Shown: positions 52,531 through 61,844 of the stretch, piece after piece
Layout: each line of letters opens with the position of its first letter
Position numbering within the stretch: the first letter of the stretch is position 1
NCBI GenBank assembly: GCA_034721895.1
Contig: JAYEND010000001.1
Coordinates: 62,001-126,000, forward strand
Direction of reading: 5' to 3'
Origin: SZUA-451 sp034721895
GTDB lineage: Bacteria > Campylobacterota > Campylobacteria > Campylobacterales > Sulfurovaceae
Length of the DNA stretch: 64,000 nt
Translations under genes and position numbers: made by a program
Notes under the pieces: generated by a model
Seen by the model: only the letters and a program-made list of their open reading frames with translations
Told to the model about the DNA's origin: nothing
Database searches by the model: none

Positions 52531-54906
52531 ATGATAAGGGTCGTAAAACGAAGCGGAAGAATCGAAACACTCGATGTAACCAAAATTCAGAAATATACTG
52601 CTGCTGCGGTGGAAGGACTGGATGCCGTCAGTCAGAGTGAACTGGAGGTGGATGCAAAGCTTCAGTTTCGTGATATGATCCATTCAGAAGAGATTCAACA
52701 GACGCTGATCAAGACGGCAGTTGACAAGATCGACATCGACAGGCCAAACTGGACGTTTGTTGCAGCCAGGCTTTTCCTCTACGATATCTATCACAAGGCG
52801 ACAGGATTTACCGGGTACAACCATATGAGAGAGTATATGGAGCGTGGGGAAAAAGAGGGACGTATCGTGCTGGGCCTGAAAGAGAAGTATGACCTTGATG
52901 ATCTCAATGAGTATATCAAGCCCGAAAGGGATCTTCAGTTTACCTATCTGGGGATTCGTACACTCTATGACCGCTATCTGATCAAAGACAAGCAGGGAGT
53001 TCCCATAGAGCTTCCGCAGCAGCTCTTTATGGCGGTTGCCATGTTCCTGGCTCAAAATGAGTTTGACAGTCAAACCTGGGCTAAGAAATTTTATAACATT
53101 TTGAGTAAATTTGAAGTGATGGCTGCGACACCGACACTTTCCAATGCCCGTACTCCCCGACATCAACTCAGTTCCTGCTATATCGGTTCGACTCCGGACA
53201 ATATCGAAGGGATTTTCGACGGCTACAAAGAGATGGCGTTACTCTCCAAATTTGGCGGCGGTATCGGCTGGGACTGGTCACTTGTCAGGGGGATGGGTTC
53301 TTTTATCGACGGGCATAAACATGCAGCCGGCGGTATCGTTCCTTTTCTTAAGATCGCCAATGATGTTGCGATCGCTGTTGATCAACTGGGAACAAGGAAG
53401 GGGGCAATAGCCGTTTATATCGAGCCATGGCATATCGATATCAGAGATTTTCTCGATCTCAAAAAGAACTCGGGAGAAGAGCGCCGGAGGGCACATGATC
53501 TCTTCCCTGCACTCTGGCTCAATGACCTCTTTATGAAGCGCGTGGAAGAAGATGCAACCTGGACACTCTTCGACCCCTATGAAGTCAAGGGGTTGACAGA
53601 GCTTTACGGAGATGCTTTTGAAGCGCGCTATCAGGAACTGGAGCATGATGAATCGCTTACAAAAGAGGTGATCTCTGCCAAGGGACTGTGGAAAGAGATA
53701 CTCCGAAGCTACTTTGAGACAGGAAATCCTTTTCTGACCTTCAAGGATGCAGCGAATAAATCCAATCCAAACAAACATACAGGTGTGATCCGGAGTTCCA
53801 ACCTCTGTACGGAGATTTTCCAGAATACCGGGCCGAATACGTATAAGATCAAAGTGGTTTACGGTGATCAAACTTTCGATCTTTTTGATGAGTATGAGAT
53901 GGTCAAGGTTGACAGCGGGATGGTCAAACCGGGCAAAAAAGTGACAGCACTTGACTCCATCAACGGGAAACAGGTCTGGATCGTTGAGAAGGAGAAAGAG
54001 GATGGAGATACTGCTGTCTGCAACCTGGCATCGATCAACCTCTCCAAGATAAACACAGCTGAAGATATTGCCCGTGTCGTACCGACAGCTATTCGTATGC
54101 TTGATAATGTCATCGATCTGAACTTTTATCCGCTTGCGAAGGTCAAAAAGACCAACTCCAAATCCCGATCGATCGGCTTGGGAGTGATGGGTGAAGCCCA
54201 GATGTTGGCAGAGCAGGCAATCGAATGGGGAAGCTATGATCACCTCAACAAGATAGATGAGGTGATGGAGGCAGTCAGCTACCATGCGATCCGCGCATCC
54301 AGTGATCTTTCTCTGGAAAAAGGCGCCTATCCGACCTTTGAAGGTTCAGACTGGCAGAAGGGTATCTTCCCTATTGACAAAGCCAACCCTGAAGCGTGTA
54401 AATTGGTTGACAGAGGCGGACTCTTCGGTTACAGTTATGACTGGCAGGCCCTGAAAGAGAAGGTCAAAACGGATGGTCTGCGAAACGGTTATCTGATGGC
54501 GATCGCTCCAACCAGTTCGATCTCTATTCTGACCGGAACGACACAGGCGATCGAGCCGGTCTACAAGCGGAAGTGGTTTGAAGAGAATCTTTCCGGCCTG
54601 ATTCCTGTGGTAGTGCCCAATCTTTCTCCGGAGACTTGGCAATATTATATCCCGAGCTATGAGCTCGATCAGCGTCTGCTGATCAAAGCCGGAGCGATCC
54701 GCCAAAAATGGATCGACCAGGGGCAGAGTCTCAATATCTTTATTACGCTGGACAAGGCAGGCGGCAAGTATCTGAACGATATCTATATGGATGCATGGAA
54801 GTTTGGACTCAAATCTACATATTATCTGAGAAGTCAGTCGCCGGAAGCTGTACAGGAGAGTGAGGGAGTAGAAGACCGTAGCCAGGAATGCATCGGCTGC
54901 CAATAA
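52531..54906 (+). CDS. nrdA: Class I ribonucleotide reductase, large subunit
   Basis: 791 residues. An ATP-cone at the N-terminus (IRVVKRSGRIETLDVTKIQ), then the alpha barrel with SSCY, NLCTEIFQNT (Asn, Cys, Glu catalytic triad) and the C-terminal redox pair ECIGCQ. It makes deoxyribonucleotides with NrdB, which is not in the window. The ATG at 52531 has AGGAG 5 bp before it; an upstream ATG gives 11 more residues without an SD. Confidence 0.95.
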   Translation: MIRVVKRSGRIETLDVTKIQKYTAAAVEGLDAVSQSELEVDAKLQFRDMIHSEEIQQTLIKTAVDKIDIDRPNWTFVAARLFLYDIYHKATGFTGYNHMREYMERGEKEGRIVLGLKEKYDLDDLNEYIKPERDLQFTYLGIRTLYDRYLIKDKQGVPIELPQQLFMAVAMFLAQNEFDSQTWAKKFYNILSKFEVMAATPTLSNARTPRHQLSSCYIGSTPDNIEGIFDGYKEMALLSKFGGGIGWDWSLVRGMGSFIDGHKHAAGGIVPFLKIANDVAIAVDQLGTRKGAIAVYIEPWHIDIRDFLDLKKNSGEERRRAHDLFPALWLNDLFMKRVEEDATWTLFDPYEVKGLTELYGDAFEARYQELEHDESLTKEVISAKGLWKEILRSYFETGNPFLTFKDAANKSNPNKHTGVIRSSNLCTEIFQNTGPNTYKIKVVYGDQTFDLFDEYEMVKVDSGMVKPGKKVTALDSINGKQVWIVEKEKEDGDTAVCNLASINLSKINTAEDIARVVPTAIRMLDNVIDLNFYPLAKVKKTNSKSRSIGLGVMGEAQMLAEQAIEWGSYDHLNKIDEVMEAVSYHAIRASSDLSLEKGAYPTFEGSDWQKGIFPIDKANPEACKLVDRGGLFGYSYDWQALKEKVKTDGLRNGYLMAIAPTSSISILTGTTQAIEPVYKRKWFEENLSGLIPVVVPNLSPETWQYYIPSYELDQRLLIKAGAIRQKWIDQGQSLNIFITLDKAGGKYLNDIYMDAWKFGLKSTYYLRSQSPEAVQESEGVEDRSQECIGCQ

Positions 54907-54938
54907 TTTCTTTGCTCTCTATTTCACTGCATCTTCGG

Positions 54939-54978
54939 CTGAACGGCTTCGTTTCGTTCAGTCACATACTGATGTATG
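54939..54978. repeat. Tandem hairpins between convergent nrdA and gltA
   Basis: CTGAACG-GCTTCGTTT-CGTTCAG (54939-54961), then CATAC-TGAT-GTATG (54965-54978). It continues to a heptad array next to the gltA stop. The combination looks like a conserved structured element; terminator or small RNA function is possible. Confidence 0.5.
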
Positions 54979-55053
54979 CTCCTTCACTACACTCACGCCG
55001 TTAGACCAAATCCGCAATAAACTAAAAGACTATTTTCTTTGAATTTCTCTGTG

Positions 55054-55078
55054 CTCAACGCTTAGCACTGAACGCTAA
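55054..55078. repeat. Heptad array A3 (AGCGTTC family, inverted)
   Basis: CTCAACG, CTTAGCA, CTGAACG, CTAA(T). It overlaps the gltA stop codon (55075-55077). Confidence 0.75.
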
Positions 55079-56361
55079 TCCCCTATATACAATTGTCTCG
55101 GTCTAGCGATCTTTGACATCGGATCTTTTTTGAACTCGATCCATTGCGTGATCCATCCTACCGTTCTTCCGATCACGAAGATCGGGGTGAACATCTCCCT
55201 GGGGATCTGCAGGGCTGTCAGGATGATCCCTGAATAGAAGTCGATATTAGGGTAGAGGTTTCTTGAAATGAAATAGTCATCATTCAGGGCGATCTCCTCG
55301 ATACGGTGGGCAATTTGCAGCAGATTTGAATCGAGAGTAAGTTCTTCTTTGAGCTGATCCTGAAGACCTTTTAGGATTTTTGCCCGTGGATCAAAGTTTT
55401 TGTAGACACGATGACCGAATCCCATCAGCCTAAAAGGATCATTGGAGTCCTTGGCTTTGGTGATGAACTCGTCAACGCGCTCAACACTTCCGATCATGTT
55501 CAGTTGTTCAATGACAGACTCATTGGCACCGCCGTGTGCACGGCCCCAAAGAGCTGAAATCCCCGAAGAGATAGCGACATAAGGGTGTGCACCTGTGGAG
55601 GCAACACCGCGCACAACTGTTGTAGAAGCATTCTGCTCATGGTCGGCATGAAGGGTGAATATCGTATCAAGTGCTTTGATCTCCAGCGAACTGATCTTTT
55701 GATGGCCATCTCTGCACAATTTCATTTTGCCTCCGGGGTAGGCGCGCATCATGGTTAGGAAATTCTCCGTGAAGCTCAAGTCGATATCTGGTGGGATACA
55801 GGGAATTCCCAGAGAGTGCCTGTATGCAACGGCGGCAAGTGTCGGTATCTTGGAGATGATACGATGGGCCATTTCCAGATATTCTGATTCATTGTTGATC
55901 TCAAGATGGTCACGATAGAAGGAGGAAAGGGCTGTCACTGAGGCACTGAGCGTAGACATCGGATGAGAATAATCAGGAAAAGCAGAGAAGAGATGTCTCA
56001 ATCCGTCCGGGATATAAGCGCGATGACGTATTTCGAGATCGAAGTCAAGCAGCTCGTCGGCAGAGGGAAGCCGGCCATTGAGCAGAAGATAGCAACTTTC
56101 GAGATAAGTGTGATTCTCTGCCAGCTCTTCGATGGGGATGCCTCTATAGCGCAATTCCCCCTTTGCTCCGTCGATAAAAGTGATCTCAGACTGGCAGCTG
56201 GCTGTCGAAGTATAGCCGGGGTCAAAGGTGAACATACCGGTATCGCTGAAGAAGCTCCGCAGATCGACGACGGAAGGTCCTCTGTTCCCGTCCAGAATAG
56301 GGTATTCATAACTGTTTCCGTTTCGGTTGTCGGTGATGGTCATGCTCTCTTTTGTGCTCAT
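55075..56361 (-). CDS. gltA: Citrate synthase
   Basis: 428 residues, the Gram-negative type. Catalytic regions TLHADHEQNASTT, GALWGRAHGGANE-like LWGRAHGGANESV and GFGHRVYKNFDPRA are present. It makes citrate from oxaloacetate and acetyl-CoA. In relatives using the reductive TCA cycle it works beside ATP-citrate lyase. Confidence 0.96.
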   Translation of the reverse strand: MSTKESMTITDNRNGNSYEYPILDGNRGPSVVDLRSFFSDTGMFTFDPGYTSTASCQSEITFIDGAKGELRYRGIPIEELAENHTYLESCYLLLNGRLPSADELLDFDLEIRHRAYIPDGLRHLFSAFPDYSHPMSTLSASVTALSSFYRDHLEINNESEYLEMAHRIISKIPTLAAVAYRHSLGIPCIPPDIDLSFTENFLTMMRAYPGGKMKLCRDGHQKISSLEIKALDTIFTLHADHEQNASTTVVRGVASTGAHPYVAISSGISALWGRAHGGANESVIEQLNMIGSVERVDEFITKAKDSNDPFRLMGFGHRVYKNFDPRAKILKGLQDQLKEELTLDSNLLQIAHRIEEIALNDDYFISRNLYPNIDFYSGIILTALQIPREMFTPIFVIGRTVGWITQWIEFKKDPMSKIARPRQLYIGD

Positions 56362-56508
56362 CTTTTTCTCCTTCTTTTTATGGATATTAAATTGTTATAG
56401 TGTAATGCGATTGTGTGTATTTTGTGTGTACTTGGCAGATGCGGCAATAATTCAAGTCCGATTGGGTATGATATTGCCAGTGGTAATGAAAAATTTTTAG
56501 GAGATACC

Positions 56509-56829
56509 ATGAACAGTTTTGAAAATGTCAAGGTGACCAAAGAGGTTAACAATTATTTTGAGGGAAGGATGACAAGCCGTACATTGATACTTGAAGATGG
56601 GTCGATCAAGACTTTGGATGTGGTGTTGCCCGGTGAATATGAGTTTGGTACGGGTGACCCAGAGCTGATGGAGATTTATAGTGGTGATCTGGAGGTAAAA
56701 CTTCCCGGATCTGATGTGTGGCAGACTGTCAGAGGCGGAGAATCTTTCAATGTAGAGGGAGATGCCAAATTTCAGGCGAGAGTCCAAAGTATGACAGATT
56801 ACTGTTGCAGTTTTTTAAAGGAAGAGTAA
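56509..56829 (+). CDS. ppnP: Pyrimidine/purine nucleoside phosphorylase PpnP
   Basis: 106 residues, a cupin-like barrel (DUF1255) with LPGEYEFGTGDPELMEI and VRGGESFNVEG. It phosphorolyses several nucleosides. AGGAG before the ATG at 56509. Confidence 0.9.
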   Translation: MNSFENVKVTKEVNNYFEGRMTSRTLILEDGSIKTLDVVLPGEYEFGTGDPELMEIYSGDLEVKLPGSDVWQTVRGGESFNVEGDAKFQARVQSMTDYCCSFLKEE

Positions 56830-57035
56830 TGGAAAAGATGACAAAAGAAGAAATAGAGGTTTATAGACGAAAACTCCTGAAGCGCTACCATACCAAAAAA
56901 GAAGAGTTGGAGTTTGCGGAAGATAACATGGAAGAGCATTGGATCGAAGAGGAGCTGGAGAAGTACCGTATCGAGATCAGAGCCTGTGTTGCAAGGATCA
57001 AGGAATTGGAGAGTGCTGAACAGCTCAATGCGTAG
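56829..57035 (+). CDS. Small coiled-coil protein of unknown function
   Basis: 68 residues, highly charged and helical (EEIEVYRRKLLKRYHTKKEELEF). Its ATG overlaps the ppnP stop (TAATG), so it is coupled to it. Function unknown. Confidence 0.65.
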   Translation: MEKMTKEEIEVYRRKLLKRYHTKKEELEFAEDNMEEHWIEEELEKYRIEIRACVARIKELESAEQLNA

Positions 57036-57483
57036 CCTGCTCATACTTCTGTTCTTCCCCCTGCTTTTAGTAGGTGCATTCAAGGAGGGGGATATCTTCT
57101 TTCCGGTAATTTTTACTGATCAGTTTGATCAGAATGTTTCCATTTTGACAAAGGATCAGGTTGTCATAGTTGTTTTTGACAAAGCTGGGTATTATGATGT
57201 CAATGCCTTTGTCAAGAGCAAAAGGGAAGGGTATCTCAGGAAAATGAAGATCAGGTATCTCAATGATATCTCTGCCATGCCCGAAAATATCCTGAAGTTC
57301 TTCGTCAAGCCAAATATGCAGAAAAAGCCTTTCTCGATTCTCTTAGTCAAAGATGAAAAATTTTCACAAAAGCTCAATTATCGGGATGGAAAAATAACGG
57401 TATATCATTTGAAAGAGGGCAAAATAGTAAAGATTGACTTTGTGGAGAGAGACGGGCTTGAAAAAGTGATAGAAGAGCAATAA
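57028..57483 (+). CDS. Exported protein of unknown function
   Basis: 151 residues with a signal peptide (MRSLLILLFFPLLLVGAF). The rest has VVIVVFDKAGYYDV and MQKKPFSILLVKDEK, a possible thioredoxin-like fold, but no CxxC. It overlaps the previous gene by 8 bp. I do not recognise it. Confidence 0.7.
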   Translation: MRSLLILLFFPLLLVGAFKEGDIFFPVIFTDQFDQNVSILTKDQVVIVVFDKAGYYDVNAFVKSKREGYLRKMKIRYLNDISAMPENILKFFVKPNMQKKPFSILLVKDEKFSQKLNYRDGKITVYHLKEGKIVKIDFVERDGLEKVIEEQ

Positions 57484-57506
57484 GAACCGCCAAGAGTTCC
57501 CTCTGT

Positions 57507-60293
57507 TTAATGGCGGGGGATCACGTAGTTATTAAACTTCTTTTTCACCTTGAGAATATCAAAATTCTTTTTACCGTTCCTTGTTTTCAATAGGCCTTTT
57601 AGTTTTTTATAGCGGAAATAGAAGATGCTGTCACGGAGGTAGGGGCTGATGATGCCCTTGGCACCCAGATCGATTTTATCACTTCTGACGAAAGCATAGG
57701 GGATAGTAATGACATTGTTGACAATGTTGAGATCGGCTATCCCTTGAATATTTTGGATCGTGAGGAGTTTTGAAATCCAGCCATGTTTTCCGCGTTGATT
57801 ATCTATCATAGCGACAAGGGGTCTTGAATCTTTAATTTTGATTGTACTTTTTGAATGGAGCTTGATAGGTTTTTTCCATATGGCATGTGCCTTTTTCAGT
57901 TTGGCAGTGGCACTCCAATCGCGCTGATTGTAACTTGTCGTGCTTCCGACAACTCTCGCATGATCCAGTACAATCGATGATCCGGAGATATCAAAATCCA
58001 TGTTTTTTGGGTTGCCCCCCGAAAGCTTCACATTGAGTGCCAGTCTTGCAGCGATCTTTTGTTTGTCGATCTTCATCGTGAGGTTGTTGGTTTTCAGTGT
58101 GACATATCCACGAGCATCATGAGTTTTGAGTAGGATATCTGCTTTAAGGTCAGCACTTCCTTTGATGAGCTTCAAGGGTGAGTTTTTGGGTAAATATTGG
58201 TTGTAAACTGAGATTTGTTTGACTTTGGCAGAGGAGATTTTCAACTTCAGTTCAAGCGCTTTTTCGGGACCTTTGAAACTGAGATTTTTTACTGCGCCTT
58301 GAAGATTTAATACGACATCTCCTATCATGGCCTGTGTTTCATTTTTTCTTTTGAGTGTGGCATTGGAAAGATCCAGTTTGAAGCGCAGATCCGGATGTTG
58401 ACCGCCTTTGGTCACATCAAATATCAAAGCACCATTACCTGCGAATCTATAATCAAGTATGCCCACTTTAAGATCTATTGGTTTGACTTTGATGACACTC
58501 TTTTTGGCGAGCCAGCCTCTCTTAAGGAGGAGATCAGTTTCCAATTCTCCACTCCCTGAAACGGATAGATTGAGGGAGTTATTTAGTAAAAAATTGATCC
58601 ATTCAAGTTGTGAAACAGTACCCGTAATTTTCAATTGAGCGTCTGCATCTTCCAGAAGCTCCTTGATCTTATATTCTGTAATTTCCCTGGAGAGTTTCTT
58701 GGTAGTGTTATATTCCTGGGCCGAGTCAGGCAAATGAAGCGTGAGTGTGCCTTTATCGATCTTCAGCTTCGTATTCCAGGGTTTTGACCGCTTATTTTTT
58801 GATAATTGTTGATTGGACAACCTTGAATTACTCAGAGAGATATAACTGCCTGATACGTCGACATGAAGTGCCTGAATAGAGGGGATATCCAACTTGAATA
58901 CGAGATCCAGGTCGCTTTGAAAATGATTTTTTTCTATTCCTATCTGTGCACCCGTGGAGAGCAGTTGCATATTAGCACTAAGGCTATCTTTGAACAAATC
59001 TGCTTTTGCTTGCAGTCTCCCTTCGCCTTTATGGAGGTTAAAGTTCCACTTGTTTGGGATATAGCGTTGAAATTCACCGATATCACTCACGCTAACGGAG
59101 GGGATCTCTACACCAAGATGCGAGAGAGTAGAAGCATTGGGGTCCAACGGTAATAACGAGGGGCTTCCTTTTGCTTTGATGGCTAAACCTTTACCGGTGA
59201 AAAGAGGAGTATTCTCTTTTGTTTGGTTTGGTTCCGACTCTTCATGATAGGCACTGAGATTGTCAAAAATGATTTGAGCATCCAATTCGTCTGGATGATC
59301 ATCTGTCACAGTAAAATTGATACGGCCATCTCCTTCTACTCTGTGTTCAAGTATAGAAACTGAGAGTTTCCGGGCAGCTATTCCTGTCTTTGTGCCCGGG
59401 AGCAGCTCCCCTTTGTCAAAACGAATGTGCCCATCCAACGCTCCTTTGCCATCAAGTTTCATGCCCTTAAACTGTTGCAAGTATATATCCAGAAAATTAA
59501 GATTCCCCATTTGTGCATTGATGTCACTATCGATCTTGATAAACGCCAGAGATTTGATCCCTTTGTTCTGTAAAAAAACGATAGGCGCTATTTCAAAATC
59601 TCCTTTGATTTTAGCTTGCTGCAGTACTGCTTGATCAGCATTGATGGTCAACGCATTCAAAACAATATCCACTTTCGCATTGCTGATGGAAAATGGACCA
59701 CCTTTTGTTTCGATAGAGAGATCACCATCGACGTCACCATTGAGATCGGCTTTGATTTGATTGATCCAAAGGGTGTGATGTCCATGTGCAATGATTCCAT
59801 CCAGCTCTATATGCCATGCTTTGCTATGTTTTTTTGTTTTCTTTTTCATAGAGACTGTTTTGTTCGTATCCCGTCCTTTAATAGCAGGAAAATATTTGGC
59901 GATTCGGGAGATGTCTTTGTCGGTCTTTATTTTAGAGCGCTGGAAATAGTCTGCATCATATCCTTCGATATTATAGACTTTTACCTTGTGTTTGATGAGT
60001 GACAGGAGAGAAATAGAAGCTGAAGCACTTCGTACATCGACCTGCCATTGCTGCGATCTTGATTCACCATTGACAGAGAGGTCGTTTGCATGGACTCTGA
60101 GCGGATAGGGGGTCCAGGCACTTTCCCAGTAGATTTTAAATTTATCCGGCTTGATCTTGTTCACCAGTGTCTGAGTATAGGCGATATTTAATGCGGCATT
60201 GAAAAGAACCAGATAGGCGACCTCCAGGAGAACCAGAGCAACAATGATTCGGATGATCCATCGTAGAATACTTGAACTTTTTTGTGCTGACAT
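57507..60293 (-). CDS. AsmA-like large membrane-anchored protein
   Basis: 928 residues: one N-terminal transmembrane helix (IIRIIVALVLLEVAYLVLF) and a long periplasmic region of repetitive beta-strand segments (KLDGKGALDGHI, LKADLF..., SGSGELETDLLLKRG). This is the pattern of AsmA/YhdP/TamB-type proteins that form a lipid-transport groove. Exact subfamily not recognised. Confidence 0.72.
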   Translation of the reverse strand: MSAQKSSSILRWIIRIIVALVLLEVAYLVLFNAALNIAYTQTLVNKIKPDKFKIYWESAWTPYPLRVHANDLSVNGESRSQQWQVDVRSASASISLLSLIKHKVKVYNIEGYDADYFQRSKIKTDKDISRIAKYFPAIKGRDTNKTVSMKKKTKKHSKAWHIELDGIIAHGHHTLWINQIKADLNGDVDGDLSIETKGGPFSISNAKVDIVLNALTINADQAVLQQAKIKGDFEIAPIVFLQNKGIKSLAFIKIDSDINAQMGNLNFLDIYLQQFKGMKLDGKGALDGHIRFDKGELLPGTKTGIAARKLSVSILEHRVEGDGRINFTVTDDHPDELDAQIIFDNLSAYHEESEPNQTKENTPLFTGKGLAIKAKGSPSLLPLDPNASTLSHLGVEIPSVSVSDIGEFQRYIPNKWNFNLHKGEGRLQAKADLFKDSLSANMQLLSTGAQIGIEKNHFQSDLDLVFKLDIPSIQALHVDVSGSYISLSNSRLSNQQLSKNKRSKPWNTKLKIDKGTLTLHLPDSAQEYNTTKKLSREITEYKIKELLEDADAQLKITGTVSQLEWINFLLNNSLNLSVSGSGELETDLLLKRGWLAKKSVIKVKPIDLKVGILDYRFAGNGALIFDVTKGGQHPDLRFKLDLSNATLKRKNETQAMIGDVVLNLQGAVKNLSFKGPEKALELKLKISSAKVKQISVYNQYLPKNSPLKLIKGSADLKADILLKTHDARGYVTLKTNNLTMKIDKQKIAARLALNVKLSGGNPKNMDFDISGSSIVLDHARVVGSTTSYNQRDWSATAKLKKAHAIWKKPIKLHSKSTIKIKDSRPLVAMIDNQRGKHGWISKLLTIQNIQGIADLNIVNNVITIPYAFVRSDKIDLGAKGIISPYLRDSIFYFRYKKLKGLLKTRNGKKNFDILKVKKKFNNYVIPRH

Positions 60294-60412
60294 TTGTTAT
60301 AACCTTATCTCTGATTTATAGCCAGGACAACCAGTGATCCTCTATTGCCAAGTGCCACAATAAAGAACAATGATTAGTTTGTCATATGGGGAAATAATAG
60401 CATAGGTGCTCT

Positions 60413-60928
60413 TTAACCTCCCCACCCATGCATCTTCTTGGAGATGATCACATCATATTCTGAAAAGATATCAAGGGTATTGGTGGCGACAAAGTTGTTT
60501 TCCTCGAGCAGTTGTGTCCAGAGATAGATCTGGGAACGATCCCCTTTGGGGACAAAGATGATGATATTCCCGGCATTTTTGATAACACCATAAGTTTTTT
60601 TGAGAAAGGAGAGCTTCTCCTTATCGGGTATCTCGCAAGTGACAAAGAGGTAATCATACATTTTTGCCTGGATGGCGTATCGGGGTTGAGCCAGATTGAT
60701 CTGTTTGATCTTGATGTGATCAATATCGGCATATTTGAGGGCTGACTTTTGGAAAAAGATATCATTGGTGCAGTTGAGCTGGTACTCATAGTCATTCTCT
60801 TCACAAAGTTGACTGATCTTCTTGGTCAGGAGGTGGCTGCCGTCACTGAAGTGCATGATCCTGATAGAGGGGTAGAGGTTGATGATGCCAAGGAGTTGGT
60901 CGATTCGTTTTTCTTCAAGCTGCTTCAT
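60413..60928 (-). CDS. Hypothetical protein, methyltransferase-like fold
   Basis: 171 residues. The middle resembles a SAM-methyltransferase core (YDYLFVTCEIPDKEKLSFLKKTYGVIKNAGNIIIFVP is the DxxLxxxEl plus strand pattern), but no glycine-rich SAM motif is obvious. AAAGGA before the ATG. Family unknown. Confidence 0.65.
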   Translation of the reverse strand: MKQLEEKRIDQLLGIINLYPSIRIMHFSDGSHLLTKKISQLCEENDYEYQLNCTNDIFFQKSALKYADIDHIKIKQINLAQPRYAIQAKMYDYLFVTCEIPDKEKLSFLKKTYGVIKNAGNIIIFVPKGDRSQIYLWTQLLEENNFVATNTLDIFSEYDVIISKKMHGWGG

Positions 60929-61043
60929 GGGTCTTCCTTTGATAAGCTTTTTCGGAGTGTATCAAAATCTTTGGGAAAAACAAAGAGGGAATGAAGTATA
61001 ATCGATTTCTATGGCAAAAAATAATGTTACCAGGAGAGCAAGC

Positions 61044-61772
61044 ATGAGTAAACTCAAAAAGATGGAAGTTGTTGTCCTGCAGCTTCCAAGCAAAAAACGT
61101 TATCAGGATAATCTGGACAGGCTCCTCTCTCTGATGAAAAAACATCAAAACAAAGATATTATCGTAGCACCGGAAGTTTATCTGACGGCTTATGACTATG
61201 AACATATAGAAACGGCTGCTAAATTTTCTGCCAAAGCACTCAATATCCTCAAAGAAAAAGTTGGAGATCAGATCGTTGTATTGACGCTTATATTGAAGGA
61301 GGGGGATTATTTTGTCAATCAGGCAGTGGTCATCCATAACCATAAAATAGTCCATAGGCAGGAAAAAGTAAAACTCTTTAAATTGGGCGATGAAGATCGC
61401 TACCTGATACCAGGCAAGAAAAAGAAGATCAGGCCCTTTGAGGTCGATGGTGTGAAATATGCTCTACTGATCTGTTTTGAGCTGCGTTTTAAGGAACTAT
61501 GGAAACAGATCGAGGGAGTGGATGTGGTGCTGGTCCCTTCAAGATGGGGGCTGCCGCGTAAAAGTCATCTCGAGATCCTTCCGAGAGCACTTGCCGTGAT
61601 GAATCAATGCTATGTCATTGTCTCAAACAGCAGCGATGAGGATATGGCAAGCTCTTCTGCAATTTTTTCACCAAACGGTGAAGTGATACAGGATGACCGT
61701 AAAACCTCTATCCAGGGTGTTGTGGATTTACGTGAAATAAAGAAAATGCGTCGCTATATAGTAATGGATTAG
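61044..61772 (+). CDS. Carbon-nitrogen hydrolase (nitrilase superfamily)
   Basis: 242 residues with the Glu-Lys-Cys triad: VAPEVYLTAY, EKVKLF and ALLICFELRF. Members hydrolyse amides or nitriles. The ATG at 61044 has GGAG 8 bp upstream. A TATAAT at 60997-61002 makes the earlier ATG at 61011 leaderless and less likely. Confidence 0.85.
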   Translation: MSKLKKMEVVVLQLPSKKRYQDNLDRLLSLMKKHQNKDIIVAPEVYLTAYDYEHIETAAKFSAKALNILKEKVGDQIVVLTLILKEGDYFVNQAVVIHNHKIVHRQEKVKLFKLGDEDRYLIPGKKKKIRPFEVDGVKYALLICFELRFKELWKQIEGVDVVLVPSRWGLPRKSHLEILPRALAVMNQCYVIVSNSSDEDMASSSAIFSPNGEVIQDDRKTSIQGVVDLREIKKMRRYIVMD

Positions 61773-61807
61773 GAATGCAAATAGCATGTTATTTAATTCG
61801 CATTCCT
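61771..61807. terminator. Hairpin between convergent hydrolase and infC
   Basis: AGGAATGC (61771-61778) and GCATTCCT (61800-61807) enclose a loop that contains a second AAAT/ATTT pairing. Candidate bidirectional terminator; begins at the hydrolase stop. Confidence 0.55.
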
Positions 61808-61844
61808 TAGTGCAGGATAGGGTAGATCATGTCCGACCCGGAAG

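Noticed and set aside
53278..54285. A 335-codon minus-strand frame opposite nrdA
   Set aside because: Fully antisense to conserved NrdA motifs; no SD and no recognisable protein family.
60915..61355. A minus-strand frame opposite the nitrilase-family gene
   Set aside because: Antisense to the catalytic region of the hydrolase and lacking any domain.
61717..61740. A degenerate parS-like sequence near the end of the hydrolase gene
   Set aside because: It matches only the central ACGTGAAA part, with several mismatches to the 16-bp consensus.
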